A stretch of 64,000 nt of DNA from Apostichopus japonicus (Eukaryota > Echinodermata > Holothuroidea > Aspidochirotida > Stichopodidae): NCBI RefSeq assembly GCF_037975245.1, contig NC_092572.1, positions 31,035,989 to 31,099,988 of the forward strand, given 5' to 3'. Numbering within the stretch: the first letter of the stretch is position 1; every line of letters starts with the position of its first letter. This document shows positions 1 through 12,179 of this stretch, piece by piece. A program made the position numbers and the translations under genes. The notes beneath the pieces were generated by a model, which saw only the letters and a program-made list of their open reading frames with translations, was not told the origin of the DNA and ran no database searches.

Positions 1-179
1 GTTTATTTCAGTGTATGGTAATATTGTATTTGTATATGGGTGAAGTATATTTGGACATGTTACTTTATTGATAACTGTTTGGAGTTTACAACAAAAGCAA
101 TACTTTAGATAAAGTCTTCCAGTCACAATAGGTTTTGTTTGATGGAACGTTTGGCTTGTTTCAGTAATGAGTGGTAATG

Positions 180-192
180 GGGTCAAAGGTCA
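180..192 (+). promoter_or_regulatory. DR1-type nuclear receptor motif
   Basis: GGGTCAAAGGTCA is a direct repeat of the AGGTCA half site with one-base spacing. DR1 elements are bound by RXR heterodimers, HNF4 and COUP-TF in animals. Only the motif is seen; function is not shown and no promoter was recognised nearby. Confidence 0.3.
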
Positions 193-853
193 TTTCAGTT
201 CAAAGCAGAGTTGTGTTTTTCTTCTAATGGTATTAATACGAAAGTTACTTACAAGCTTCCATAATTTGGAAATGGACAAGATTAAGTAGGACAAGCAGCG
301 ATAGGTAAAGTTGGCTTCTTCCTTACTACACACTCGGCAACATTGAATGATGTATTTCATGGTGTATTAACCATGAACCATCATAGAAGGTGAAAAAAGT
401 GCAAAAGTCAAATTAACTGCATTGCAATATCGCTGATGCTATAGTTAGTGGAAATCAATAGTTCCTTGATGTCAATAAAACAGCACAATCTGGCGTGGTC
501 TTGTAGGCATGCTATCTCTTGTAAGGAACTTTTGGATGTCATATAAAAGATGTGTCTAATTACACCATCTTAACCACTGAACTGCATTTTTTTGCATATC
601 TGTTTAATAAGGTTTGCTAAGCTTTTCTAAAGATTTCCCGAGAATTTAATCTTGCAAATAGCAAATGCTACTTTCTGGTAAAAGTCTTGGTTGTAAGATA
701 TGTAGCTTTATAACTTTATATTTGCTCATGTAATCAGGTGAACAAAATAAATTAATGGAACGGAGTGATAGGCCTGTAAAATCATGTGCAGTGGTTTGAG
801 AACTACTAAGTAAGTAATCCCACCCTAGTGAAGTAGCTCTCTTGCACTTCATG

Positions 854-879
854 GGGTCAAAGGTCATTACAGGTCAAAG
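854..879 (+). promoter_or_regulatory. DR1-type motif plus a third half site
   Basis: GGGTCAAAGGTCA at 854-866 is followed by AGGTCAAAG at 871-879, giving three half sites in a row. It resembles the motif near 180. Confidence 0.3.
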
Positions 880-1230
880 TAACTCAAGAATTGAGTCCAT
901 GTTACAGTAAGGCGTGAATAAACTTCATACATTGTATGTTGATCTACATCAGTATTTTAAATTTATTGCTATTTCTGGCCAAACGTCTTTTAACGCAACT
1001 AGAAGTAAAAGTCTGACATACCGTTAACATTCTTACATATTTAGTATATAGATCCACCTTAATGAATAAGAGGACTTTATTGCTTTGTGGATATGAATTG
1101 TCTTTTTCAGTCGTCAGAGTTTAGTTTCAAAACCCTGCAAACTTAATAACAACAGACGATATAACTTGAATGACCATACGTATGGCGGTACGTACGGTAG
1201 AGCCACCGTCTTGAGTTGCGTTGTAATTGC

Positions 1231-1262
1231 AGGTCAAGGGTCATTTCAGTCAGCAGAGGTCA
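1231..1262 (+). promoter_or_regulatory. DR1-type motif plus a distal half site
   Basis: AGGTCAAGGGTCA at 1231-1243 and AGGTCA at 1257-1262. This is the third occurrence of the motif cluster in 1.1 kb. Confidence 0.3.
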
Positions 1263-1345
1263 ACAAGTAAAAGTCTTTTAATTAATAACTGATATCATAA
1301 GGTATCCATGTCTACCATACGTTATATGTAGCGCCAATTGTAAGT

Positions 1346-4300
1346 GCAATAAATCTGTCTTTAAATCCATCATCAACTGTACAAGATATTTTCGATGTTC
1401 ATTCTTATTTGTATAAAGCTCGTATGCATTACAACCGTAATGGTTCAGTACAAGAACGGTTATCGTTTTTTTTTTTTTTGGTCTGTTGGACAGCTATTTG
1501 ATCGGAGAATGGAGAAGAAATTCCCTCAAACTTTAGGATAGCTCCAAAGGTAAAAGTTGGATGAACGTCAATGCTTGAGATGTTATTTCACAAGAACCTG
1601 AAGTGGAAAATCCAACCTCCTGCAGATCGTGTTTGAATAAAATATGACTTAAAGAAATACAAAATCGGTTTTACTTTTTTGTTGCGTACTAAAGATTTAT
1701 TGTATAATACAGTATTTGCCCCACCCCCCCTTACAAACAATATGCAATAGACATATAACAATAATTAGTCTCATTTTGAGCAACAAGGACGGTGATGGGG
1801 GGGGGGGTAGGGGGTGACTGTATCAATCAATTATAGAAGAACCAAATGTGGAAACGATAGGGGTGTGGTCAATGTTTGACCGTCTTCTTTCTTCAACGTC
1901 CGTCATCCCCTTCATAGCTCTCATCATGCCATCCATACTGGTCCCCTCCCTTCAGTATCATCGTCCCCTTCAAATACAGGTTATCGTGACTATAGGTATA
2001 AGCAGGAAGTTGTTATGGAAAGCTGCCCAACAAAACCCCAAAAGGGTTATATAATGGAGGTGTGTAGGCAAGGCTATATGAACACATAATGTTTCGTTAA
2101 ACACCATATGAGAACGCTGAACTGACCTCACTAGAATACGTCACGCAATTTGATTAACGGGATAATGTACTACAAATTTGAAATGTTCATTTTAATACCA
2201 ACAAAATGGAAACATGAATAGATCCATTCCCATTCCTCTTAGTTGTATTTTGTTACCTATTGGAATCAAAAGGGCCTACACGTATCCGTGTAAAGAAACC
2301 CACTGAAGTTTTTTTTCATAACTATGCATATCCTAAACGCAAATACCATAAACAGTTTATTAACGTATGTGATCCGGGGGATAAAAGAATTAAAGGGATT
2401 TGTTCATGTTTATGAGAACTACATACTTTAGGGAGTAACCAGTGTGTGACCGTAATGTGGTAACCACGAGGTCACTGGTTTGAAACTCATTCTAGCCCAA
2501 ATTTGAAAATCATACTCTTTAATTTCTGTTCAAGATTTAATACGTTTACATCATGTCACACCTATATATCTTTTAAGTGGATGTCAATTTTAACTGTCAA
2601 ATGTCGCATTCAAATTATCACAAATTGACGTAGAACAAACTGCACACGTCTACGAACCAGCAGTTTATCATTAACAGCCAATGAAGGACACATGAGGTAT
2701 ACACTTCGACATTTTGAAGTATCCTGACCGATCTAGAAAATATTGCCGCATTTTGTAATAATGTCACGCAGTTTATATCATGCCGTTCCAGGCGTTCCTA
2801 CAACCTTTTGGCTAGAAAGTGACCCAGGAAATCCTTAAAACCCAATAATGTGGACTAGAATGTTGATGAGGGCAAGAGCCTTACCACGAAGAACATTATT
2901 TTCGCAGGCGCCCAACAAGCGATCTGATTGGTCCCCCCCCCTCCCCCAACTCCCTTACTTTGATATGGATTTTCACAATACTGACCCGAATATAACTATC
3001 GCAAAACGTAACTTAATATTATTGTGGATTGAAGATTTCCCAATAGGATAACATTTTAAAATAAGTAATTTTATACAAGTTAACACATTTTAAAATTGTA
3101 ACATTAAAATAACTCTATTAATACGTACTTTTTAAGGTATTTGGCTTTCATAACAGTAGCTATGTACAGAATGTACATTAATCTATATACAAATAGCAGT
3201 TTTAATAAATATACTTCTTTCATTATATGGAAATCTCTCTTCATGCTATCAATTTCGAATGATGATATCAAACTCGATTATATGTTGATACTTTCAAATC
3301 CTCATCTGTGTCGATGTTATCAAACTCCAATATATATATTAATGAAATTATTGTTCGTGAATCTCATTTTCTATATAATATAAACGAGAGTCCTTGTTCT
3401 TGCTATCATACGCGGATCTCTGTTGATGCTATCAAACTTAAACCTCCATTGTACCTTACAAGAACCTATGATGCTACTGGACACCAATCTCTGTTAATAA
3501 GTAGCCCGAGCATATCGTAACACATCGTAACACTAATCTGTACCGATCCTATTGCACCAGGCGAATCTCTATTGTTCGTACAGTAAACGCGAAGCTTTGT
3601 TGATCATATCGTTATTCGTTGATCCAATATTACGCTATTCTTTGTTCATCATATGGAGACGCAAATTTCTATTGATCTTAATAATCTTTAATGTTGAACC
3701 TTTCGCAATATTTCGTTGAAAACCAACTGTCAACTATGTCCAGGTTCTACGGCTTCTGCTATATAATTTAATGCAAGTTGATTTCATTCCTATCTGGCAA
3801 CAAGTAAACTGCTCAAGTTGCTCACATAGCGTGTCAGTAAATATTTACTGAAAACAAATTTTAAGATACGAATTTTCAGACCTAACTTAAACACTTGGTT
3901 TGACCACATTCAATGCTTCATATACACTAGGAATAGTACATACATATATATAGAATATTCATTTTATATTGAAAATTGTTCACCAACTGTACAATTACGC
4001 GTGACGAATAGTGTAAAGTAAGTAGGCCTGACGTTTCGATCCTAGCAGGATCTTCTCCGTTACCCCTCCCCACCCGCCCCCCCCCCCCGTCGCCCGTCTG
4101 CTCGTGGCTCTCTTCCAACTTTTTTCTCAACACTTTTCTGTCTTTGTCATTCTCTTGTTAAGAGATACTTTGTCTATCTACAGTTCATCTCCTACATATA
4201 CCTCTTCGCTTCCACGGCCTATTGGTTTCATTCTTCTCTCCATCCATTGTCTACTGATCCTCTTACATCTATCTTTTTTGTGTTCACCCTGCTAATTAAC

Positions 4301-4673
4301 CTGTCTGTAGTCTTTGCGTGTACTTGCCCCTCCTGTTACCGTTACTTGTTATTCAGCCTCATTCACTTGTATCACATGACCATTTTCATCCGCCTCCTAA
4401 GATTCTGGAAATCTGGATAAATTGGAAATGCGCATACTCTCCGTCTGTATACTTTGTGTTGTTTTTGCTACAATGTGTTGGTAGCAAACTTGGCCGTGAA
4501 AGGAGAGATAAGGACCTTGAAACATTATGATACTTTTTTTTCACTAAAATCACGCCAGGAAAGATGAGAGTAGGCAGAGAAATTAAAGGTTTGGAAACAA
4601 AAAAATAAAGCATGACAATTAATTTGTGGGTCACAGTATTGTCTGAATCGGATTAAACGATAACTCTCTAGTG
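1346..4673. other. Intergenic, no gene recognised
   Basis: Open frames here are short and have no recognisable domain. Homopolymer runs occur (poly-T near 1465, poly-G near 1798, poly-C near 2933 and 4077). A tRNA-derived SINE relic may lie near 2430-2520, where a B-box-like CTGGTTTGAAACTCA is present, but this is weak. Between 3230 and 3660 short CTCTGTTGATGCTATCAAA-like strings recur irregularly. Confidence 0.4.
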
Positions 4674-6142
4674 CAGGGGCGTATCCAGGATTTTCTTACC
4701 CGGGGGCGCCAAGTACTATCTAAGCGGAGCGCCACCATCGGTTGGCGCGCAGCGTACAAGAAAATTTTCTGGTTTTGATACCCCTAGATCACCGGAAATG
4801 GCACTTCCCAGGTTTAAAAATGACCAACCAGATGTACACTTTTGCCTGAGAATCAAGTATTTCCCAATAGTTTTTTTCCCCCCATCCATAACCTTTTTGA
4901 AGATTGTCACCAGTCACAAATCATGTTCGACCTCATCGCATGTCCTGTGGATCATTGCTTGTTTAGGTGTTTCTACGTCGCGGCCCACAATACGTGTCAG
5001 CCCCACTTTTCAAGGTTTTCCCATCTACACAAGACATTTCGTTGTTTACATTAGCATCCCGCAGTATACTGCGCAACTTTGACGGATCGTAAGGTACACG
5101 ATGGCATACGATGTAATAACCGATGCTGGCATATATGATATGACATTAACGTGTTGAACGCGCGCGGAGCGCGCGCAAATTGTTGGTTATTTTTTTCGGG
5201 CAAGTCGTTACAGCCCCAAATCAAATTGGGCTCCTACGCCCATGACTTCACACATAGACAGTTTTGAGGTTGTTCATATTTGAACACCATTTTAATGCTT
5301 ATTGATATAAGGTGATATCTGCTGTTTGCTTTTTTAATTCGAGCAGGCGCGTAGCGAGGAGTTTGCTACGAAGCCTGTTGGCAGACTATCTAAGCGTAGC
5401 GCCACCATATGTTGGCGCGAAGCGTACAAGAAAATTTTTGGCCGAAAATGCCTCCCAAATCGCTGGAAATGGCACTACCCAGGACCATTTGTTGGCGCGA
5501 AGCGTACAAGCAAATTTTGGCCAAAAATACCTCCCAGATCGCTGGTAATGAAAATTCCCCGGCCTTGTATGTTGCATCTAAGCATTTTTTAATTTGAAAT
5601 TACTAAAGATATCATAAAAAAATATGCTCAAGGGGGGGGTGGTGTTGCAGTCCCCCCCTTCCCGAAATGCGTCATGTTCCCCGACGACACGGTCGAGTTC
5701 GAGACCAGCCACAGTTGGTTTCATAGCAGGTTTCATATACACACACGCGTTATGATAGACCTTACATGTAGTATATATGTACATATACATTATTGAGAGA
5801 GGACAAAATGGAAACGTCCAAAATGGAGTTGACGATGTTAGGGGTAGGGTGAGGCGCACGCCCCTTTCGAAATCCTTGATCCGTCACTGGCTACCCTGTG
5901 TATATATATTAGGGATCAGCGCTGTAATGATGTCACTGTTTCTCCTTCTCTTCCAGGTGTCTTGGCGTTTTTCTTTTACTCCCTCCTTTTCTCTTTTTCT
6001 CTCTTTCTACTTTTTCTTTTCCCTCCTTCCTCTCCTCCTCTTCTTTTCCCCCTCTTTCTCCTTTTTTCTTCTTTTTTTTTCCTCTCCCTTTTTTCTTACC
6101 CGAGGGGCGCGCGCCCCCAACACTCCCCTGGATACGCGCCTG
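4674..6142 (+). mobile_element. Non-autonomous TIR transposon, copy 1
   Basis: The left end CAGGGGCGTATCCAG is mirrored at the right end by CTGGATACGCGCCTG, one mismatch in 15. The left part (CTAAGCGGAGCGCCACCATC and downstream to about 5045) and the right polypyrimidine part (about 5820-6142) both reappear inverted in 34175-35616, in the matching order, so this is one family of about 1.45 kb. No transposase frame was found. The middle of this copy holds extra duplicated sequence. No convincing target-site duplication is visible. Polypyrimidine open frames around 5950-6145 are a composition artefact. Confidence 0.65.
5408..5567 (+). repeat. 80-bp direct repeat, two copies, inside the TIR transposon
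   Basis: GTTGGCGCGAAGCGTACAAG recurs at an 80-base interval, and the downstream text (AAATTTTGGCC, then CCTCCCA[A/G]ATCGCTGG) is also repeated. A related single copy of the core lies near 4740. Confidence 0.7.
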
Positions 6143-6373
6143 TAGTTAGTTATTCTTTTAGTATGTCTACCCTGAAGTTTAGTTATGCTACATTGCTACT
6201 CCAACTGCGATAGGCTGGTCGCTGTATATCATATTGTTAACCTCTATAAGAGCCTATAACGCAGGCTACTCCGAAGTAGAAATATCTCTCGTAAGAATAT
6301 TGACCAACTATGACACTCTTCCGACATTAAAGGTGATTGATCGATGGATTACAATTGATTTCACGATGTCCAA

Positions 6374-6663
6374 TTTTAGAAGAGAGAAATCAGTTGCCAG
6401 GAAGCAATGATCTGTTTGCTTCGAGAACGAACTGTTTTTCGCAATTGAGGCCTCGCGTAGAGACTATATGATCCTGCATTTTGAGATAAAATGTGAAGTA
6501 GTAGAAACGAAAAATATATTTTAGAAGAGAGAAATCAGTCGCCAGGAAGCAATGTTCTGTTTGCTTCGTGAACGAACTGTTTTTCGCAATTGAGGCCTCG
6601 CGTAGAGACTATATGATCCTGCATTTTGAGATAAAATGTGAAGTAGTAGAAACGAAAAATATA
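6374..6663 (+). repeat. 155-bp tandem duplication
   Basis: A unit starting TTTTAGAAGAGAGAAATCAG occurs at 6374 and again at 6529 with only a handful of substitutions, so the duplication is recent. The open frame read across it (about 6568-6783) is Lys/Arg/Asn-rich with no recognised domain and is not called as a gene. Confidence 0.8.
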
Positions 6664-6845
6664 AGTCATAAAAACGTGAAAGAAATGCCCAAAAGACGAA
6701 CAGTTAAGTTTTCAGAAATGATAAAATTTCGCAAAACGGAAAATGGTCGCAAAAACGAAAAAAAAAACCGAAAGCAAAGATAAAAGTCTGAAAACATGCA
6801 TACTGCTGGTTACATCATTTGAATGTATTATTTATATTTTCATAC

Positions 6846-6851
6846 TTTATT
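6846..6851 (-). terminator. Candidate polyadenylation signal (AATAAA)
   Basis: AATAAA on the minus strand, about 110 bases past the stop codon of the collagen C4-like gene. This is a sensible position for its 3' end. Confidence 0.45.
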
Positions 6852-6958
6852 TAACTGCGATATTTTTACCAATTATTTTAATATATTCACGAGTTTTTAG
6901 AGATTTAAAATAAAAATTATCCAAAGTCACTGTGCTTAGATATGCAAATACTTTTAGT

Positions 6959-7443
6959 TTACATGGTACACACAGCACACGACGTCAGTTCATAGCCATC
7001 AACATAAGGACCACGAGGAATGCCCCCGCCGGCCCCACTTGATAAACATCTAGCCTCCACCAAATTGAGGGAATCCCGCTTAGTATCAGGAGGAATCCCA
7101 TCGGAGCTAGGTATCACCTGCATCTCTCTATCGACACAAACATGCGTTGACCTTTTATGTACTGAATGAACTCTCGCGGACATCAAATAACCTCCGTACT
7201 CTCTGGTCCATCCATTTGAAGGGCACACATTCGTTCCAGGAATGATCAGTTTAGCGAATCTGGCCGTTGCTAAGCAGACTGCGCAAGGAACATCATACCA
7301 TCGTTTAGATTGAAGTTGTGGAAAATTAGTTATCTGATATTCAATGCCATGAATGAAAGATCTTTCTGACTCTACGCCAGCTATTGGAGAATCGTACACA
7401 GGGTTTTGCGATAGGCAAAGTTGATTTACTCCGCCCCGGAATC
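6959..7443 (-). CDS. Collagen C4-like gene, exon 3 (terminal)
   Basis: Encodes most of the Cys-rich domain, from the second base of a split Gly codon to TAA. The acceptor is ...GCGCAG before GATTCCGG. This is preferred over starting at an upstream Met because splicing restores the family motif LVYTGFRGG. Cysteines appear in the expected order, including two CAVC motifs. Confidence 0.8.
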
Positions 7444-10400
7444 CTGCGCGTTTGTTCCCGCGGCGGAGCCTCGGTTGAAATATAAAAAGATTTATGATAA
7501 TGCTGTGCATGCTTTCTTTAGTAGAAAGATTTTTATTTATAATTTTCTCGAAAATGCGATTAGAAGTATCTATTTAAGAACCTTTTGTAGTAGAAACGTG
7601 CCTGAGAGCAGTGTTAGTTGTATACCACCTTGGAGACCACTTTAATACGTTATGAATCGCAACAAAAGACGTCTTTATTTAAGTCAGAAAGGTTATTTGA
7701 CTTAACCGCGTAGGTGTATCACTACCTTCAATCTCCAACACATCACCTATTTTGTTTGTTTTAAATTGATGTTATTTTCGACATGGATACATTTTCGCAA
7801 CTGTAAACGGGCATAAAGGTAGTTAGAATATTGTCTTTGTGTAATCTTGCAAACTATTAAAACAATAATCATGGGCTATTGCAGAAACTCAAACATCGTT
7901 TTCTTCTACTTTTAAATGAATAGATTACCTCACGTACGGACAACATGCAGTATAACAACATGCAGACGAAGGAACTCATTATAGACTTCCGGAGAGCGAA
8001 CAAGATAGTGCCCGAACCTGTGGTCATTGACAGTAAGACAGTGGATAGGGTAACTGAGTACAAATATTTGGGTGTAGTTATGGATGATCAGCTAAAGTGG
8101 GATGCACATGTTGAGTACGTTGCCAAACGTTTGAAACCACGAATGTATTGCTTGAGGAAATTAGTCTCTTTCCACGTGAACCAGAACATTTTATCCATTT
8201 TTTACAACTCTATTATTAGTAGTGTTTGGTCATACTGCATAACTTCATGGGTTGATTACATAAATAAGACATCCAAGAAAGTGTTAGATGATACTGTTAA
8301 ACGGGCAGGTAGGGCTGTTGGGAAACGCTTGCCAATGGTTGACGAGGTCTTTGATAGTCGGGTTGATGATAAGCTTCATTCAGTTCTCAAGGATATCGAT
8401 CACCCTCTCCACGCTCCATTAAATAGTTGTATTATCCCTCGTAGTGGGAGGATGAGACCTCCGAAGGCTCATACTAATCGTTACCCCTCATCTTTCATGG
8501 GACAAGCTGTTAGAATTTTTAATGCATCTTTAAATCGTTAATCTCTTGCCTTTGTCTTTCCTTCTTTCATTGGGTTCTTATCATATTTACCGTTTGTGAT
8601 TTGTTTATACTTTATATTCCTTGCCATTCTGTGAGCTTCGGCCCATCTGTTCCCGTTCCTTGTTATTAGCATTTCTTATGCTTTTATTGTCCTACTGTTT
8701 GTTCTCTTATTGTTGTATAGTATCGTTTTTATATCTTACTGTTTTATCTGCAAGCATGTAATTTCCCTATCGGATGCAATAAAGTTTATCTTATCTTATC
8801 TTATAACTTATTAGATATGCTTCCCGGACGTCCCTCTTTTTTTTACAAACAGACAAAATCCTCTTTATTCAAATCTTAACTGTGATCGGTTGGAAATTCG
8901 TATCAATACTTTTCACATATCTCACGGTGAAAAGGTTTTAATTCCATTTCAAAAAGTTTTAAGGAATAGTTGAAAACTACTGGCCTGGTGGAATATATAC
9001 ATACATGGTATTTCGGGTATATTGTTTTATCATTAACAATTCTATAAAAATTTTAATTAATCTCATCTATTTGTCGGTAATAATTACTGGTGGATTCTTT
9101 TTTTCTTTCAAAAACCATTTTAAACTAATAGCATAAAATAATGCGATCATAATAGTTTGCTTTTTCAAAAAGAAATTTTTGTCAAAACATTTGTTTGTAA
9201 TTTACATATCAGCTACCTGTATAAACTAACTGTGAAGAGGATGGACAACTATGATGACCCCATCTAACGTAGATGGCTCCACTAGCTGATTCTACTAGAG
9301 GACTTCGGAGATTAGACTGGTCACCTCCGGCTGTAATAGCATATAAGAGCAGCTTGAAATAGTACGAAGCATGGATCTGAACTAACTTGAAATCTTGTTG
9401 AGTATCAGTTAAAGGTTAAATGGTGTTCGTACTTCAATACAAATACAGATTTACGAATGCCTCTTCTTTACGACATAAGTATCATATTTCTACACCGTTC
9501 GGTAACCTGGATACCAAAGCTACAAATCGAAGTACACACTTCAACTGAAAATAAAACACTATGTGCTATATTCCATTCTTTGGAACTAATTGTCAACCTA
9601 CGAAGGAATATAGATCTGCAGGTCTTTACGTGAGCCACTTAAGGTAGAATATGTGTTTAATTGTACAAGCTGCCTTTTCATACATGCGTGTTTGTTTGAC
9701 AAGACTAATACAATAACAACGATTTCATATTACATCACAAAAAGGAAATAATCGTTTGCCCCCAAAGATGAAATGTTCACGGATCAAATGGTAGATTGCT
9801 GTAATAGTGTTATTAGTTTAATTACCTAAGGCTCCAGTTCAGTGGCCTGATAAAGGTTATTATCTATATTTTACTCAAATCTAACAAAACTTACTGCTTC
9901 TGATCTTTACTGTCACTTTATGCTCGTCAGTGTCGTCTAATCTACGATTACGAAGATTCTCATGACCTGCTAAGTTTCCCTGTTTGTTTACATCAAGGGG
10001 TAGTTTTGCATTGCCCTATGAAATGCAACAAGGAAGAAGCAAAAGTCATTTGCAGGAATGAAACTTGGTGAATTAAAGAAAACATGTTCGGTTGTTACGT
10101 TTGTCTACAAAACTAAGATCTAAGACACACTGCAGAACTAAGTCCCCACCCTATTGCAAACTAAGACTCTTCTGCAAAACCAGAGGGTCAATACTGAGCG
10201 GCCTGGGATTCCCCCCCCCTCCCTCCCCTTCCCCCACACACACACTTTCCTTGTGCTTTTTTTGTCTATTTTATTTTCGAGGATGAAATTTAAGACGAAT
10301 GGATGATAATTAAGCATTTTGAGGCCTCTATGGGCTTACTTAATGATATAGCATCCAGCCTCAGGACACCACTCCTATAGGCAAATCGTTAACAAGACGG

Positions 10401-11824
10401 AGTCGTGTCAAAGTACACCATATGACATTTTTTGAACAACTAGGTGGTTGTGCTCCGGTCCCCTTAATGGCCACTTCACTCAATTCATCCACCCTCCCTT
10501 CCCCCCGTAAGTCCCTTTGGCGTGTGAAACAAAGATTGATAACACAAAGCTAAGAACTAACCTACACATAAATTGCTCATGTGACTTCCTCTCAGCATAC
10601 GTAGGCTATGGCTACCATTAGAATGCTATAGCATACTCATACTATTTTCTTTCGGAAGTGTACATTTTAAAGCAGCTTTTTGCGTCTTTTTCATATTATT
10701 TTCTCAACCTCACTGACTCCACCATGTTATAGCGACTTACATAACTGATGTATTATGTATTCAATCTTAAGTCAAATGGTGGAATAAAAGTTGAAACATG
10801 TACAACTTTCAACGTTGTTTTTCCCCGTTAGGAGCGCAATAAACCCCGCCCTACGTTAACCTCTGAACGTCATTGACCAATACGTAAAATAACACCATGG
10901 TATATTTGTATACATTGTCTATGGCAGTACATGGTATCAACGCAGCTTTTTGAAGCTACATTTAGCAACGGATCATAACATAACGTGGGTACTACTCACT
11001 GATTGGTTAAATTAAAACTAGTGGGTTTGATTTGCATATTTTAAAACTTCTTTTCATTGATACCAAAGTTGCGTTTGCCTGCCAGAGGTGCAACATTCGT
11101 TTCATTAATCTAGTTTTCTAGTGTTTATATATATGACTTGGAATTCTTAATAACATCCAGGCATTTTAAACACAAATTCGGGGACCTTCTATTAGCCCCT
11201 TTTAGGTTAGTTTTCCCAGTATTTTGGTCACTACAAATTGAGATTAATAACTGTGTTATAATAATCAAAATGAACCTTTGGTCTGAAAAAAGACACACGG
11301 AACCAAGGACGTCGCTGGAGGGAGAGGTTGGCGTGGGGGTCACCAAAACATTTAGGTAAAACTGACTACAGATAGAAATTGGAGTGCTTAATGTTGCAGC
11401 ATTGTCGGCTACTTTTGTTTTCATTCTCACGATATATGCAGCAATTTTGGAAATGTTTGCAGTTCATCTTTCGTTCCAACCTTTAAATAAAGTTCACTTA
11501 CTTACAAATTCAAATACCTCAAAATTCAACAGCAACTTCAATTTCTAAGTAGTAATTTCTTAAACACACATATCATTAAATAAGTTGCAACTAAACTACC
11601 ATAATTTACCACTATAATTTTGGTTCAGATTTCTTAAATATTTTACACAGAATACAAATATATTCACTTGCCAATGTCAAGGGCTGGAATGGTCTTTCTT
11701 TCTTCTGGGCAGATTCTTTCGGCGGATTCCGACGGACTCTTTCTTCATTGTGACTAGATGCAAACGATATTTTGAATGCGCATAAAGCCGGGCCAAGGAA
11801 CAGAGACAAAATGTAGAGATTCAT
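6959..11824 (-). CDS. Short-chain collagen C4-like secreted protein (three coding exons)
   Basis: Join of 11824-11668, 9330-9217 and 7443-6959 on the minus strand: 756 nt, giving 251 residues plus stop. All junctions are phase 1 with GT-AG sites, and the joined frame is continuous. Residues 1 to about 20 form a hydrophobic signal peptide (MNLYILSLFLGPALC...), followed by a basic, low-complexity stretch. The rest is the Cys-rich C-terminal domain of the short-chain collagen C4-like family of sponges, cnidarians and other invertebrates: YVRWG, LVY.G, GG.N.LCL, a PCAVC motif, GWTREYGGYLM, CVDR, PYVDGYEL and a final CAVC. Secretion and an extracellular matrix or recognition role are inferred; the family's molecular function is not established. 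No Gly-X-Y collagen repeat was found, so either this member lacks one or a collagenous exon between 9331 and 11667 was missed. Confidence 0.75.
7945..8541 (+). pseudogene. 5'-truncated LINE, reverse transcriptase C-terminus (CR1/Rex1-like)
   Basis: A 198-residue open frame reads MQTKELIIDFRR, PVVIDSKTVDRVTEYKYLGV, then LRKL..F...ILSIFYNSIISSVWSY, and ends with HPLHAPL...SGRMRPPKAHTNRYPSSF. This is the region after the YADD catalytic site in CR1/Rex1/L2-group non-LTR retrotransposons. The catalytic motifs, endonuclease and ORF1 are missing, as expected from 5' truncation at insertion. The frame is uninterrupted, so the insertion is fairly young. It lies in the collagen C4-like gene's second intron on the opposite strand. 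Confidence 0.75.
8542..8812 (+). mobile_element. LINE 3' UTR and (TTATC)n tail
   Basis: AATAAA at 8778-8783 is followed directly by TTTATC and TTATC repeats. A short tandem repeat instead of poly-A at the 3' end is typical of CR1/L2-group LINEs, and it marks the downstream boundary of the insertion. Confidence 0.65.
9217..9330 (-). CDS. Collagen C4-like gene, exon 2
   Basis: 114-nt phase 1/1 exon encoding ...GAIYVRWGHHSCPSSSQ then LVYTG. It is flanked by a good acceptor (TATATGCTATTACAG) and a GTAGCT donor. YVRWG...CP...LVY is the N-terminal signature of the C4-like domain and matches exon 3 in phase and position. It is too short to stand out as an open frame. Confidence 0.75.
9331..11667 (-). 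other. Intron 1 of the collagen C4-like gene
   Basis: No clear exon was found. The region contains pyrimidine-rich runs (about 10210-10265) and AAGGACGTCGCTGG near 11303, resembling the end sequence of hAT-like repeats elsewhere in the window. A collagenous Gly-X-Y exon was looked for on the minus strand and not found. Confidence 0.4.
11668..11824 (-). CDS. Collagen C4-like gene, exon 1 (signal peptide)
   Basis: Starts at ATG 11824, with a hydrophobic leader and then a Lys/Arg/Glu-rich segment. A GTGAAT donor at phase 1 fits exon 2. Assignment to this gene rests on signal peptide, strand and phase compatibility; an unseen intervening exon is possible. Confidence 0.5.
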
Positions 11825-12179
11825 GGTGGAACGAAATGAAAATCTTTCGAATGTCTCCCTGAAATATTACGGCATACATAACAGCAGCACAGGGCAGCGT
11901 TTGCTATACATACCCTCAAAACCGTGCCAAAAGCTCTGCACCTGTTGCAGGTTTAATATCGCTTTTGGTTTTTGCTTATAGTTGCATTTGGTTTAATATG
12001 CTTATAAACCTATGCAGGTTTAATTTATAACAGGAAAATTATCCACCAGTCAAGTCACAAAATATTTAAAATAAACTATTAATATTCATAGGCTGGTGAT
12101 GAACTCGTTAAGCCTTTTCTTGTAGACATACTCTCTCGCCTGATTCTCCATCATAAATAATTTAAAAAAAATTTTTACC

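Larger units (their letters stand above)
1..1345. repeat. Degenerate repeated block with nuclear-receptor-like half sites
   Basis: There is no credible coding exon here. A loosely conserved module recurs about three times: a TAAAAGTCTT-like stretch, then spacer, then GGGTCAAAGGTCATT followed by further GGTCA half sites (near 180, 854 and 1231). Spacing is irregular (about 670 and 380 bp) and the text between is poorly conserved. This is either an old degenerate tandem repeat or a dispersed element carrying these motifs. Confidence 0.4.

Noticed and set aside
2430-2520. tRNA-like sequence with a B-box-like motif
   Set aside because: No full cloverleaf; at most a SINE relic.
5777-6213. Phe/Leu/Ser-rich open frames of 83-122 codons
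   Set aside because: Polypyrimidine part of a TIR transposon; the mirrored copy at 34126-34624 gives similar artefacts on the other strand.
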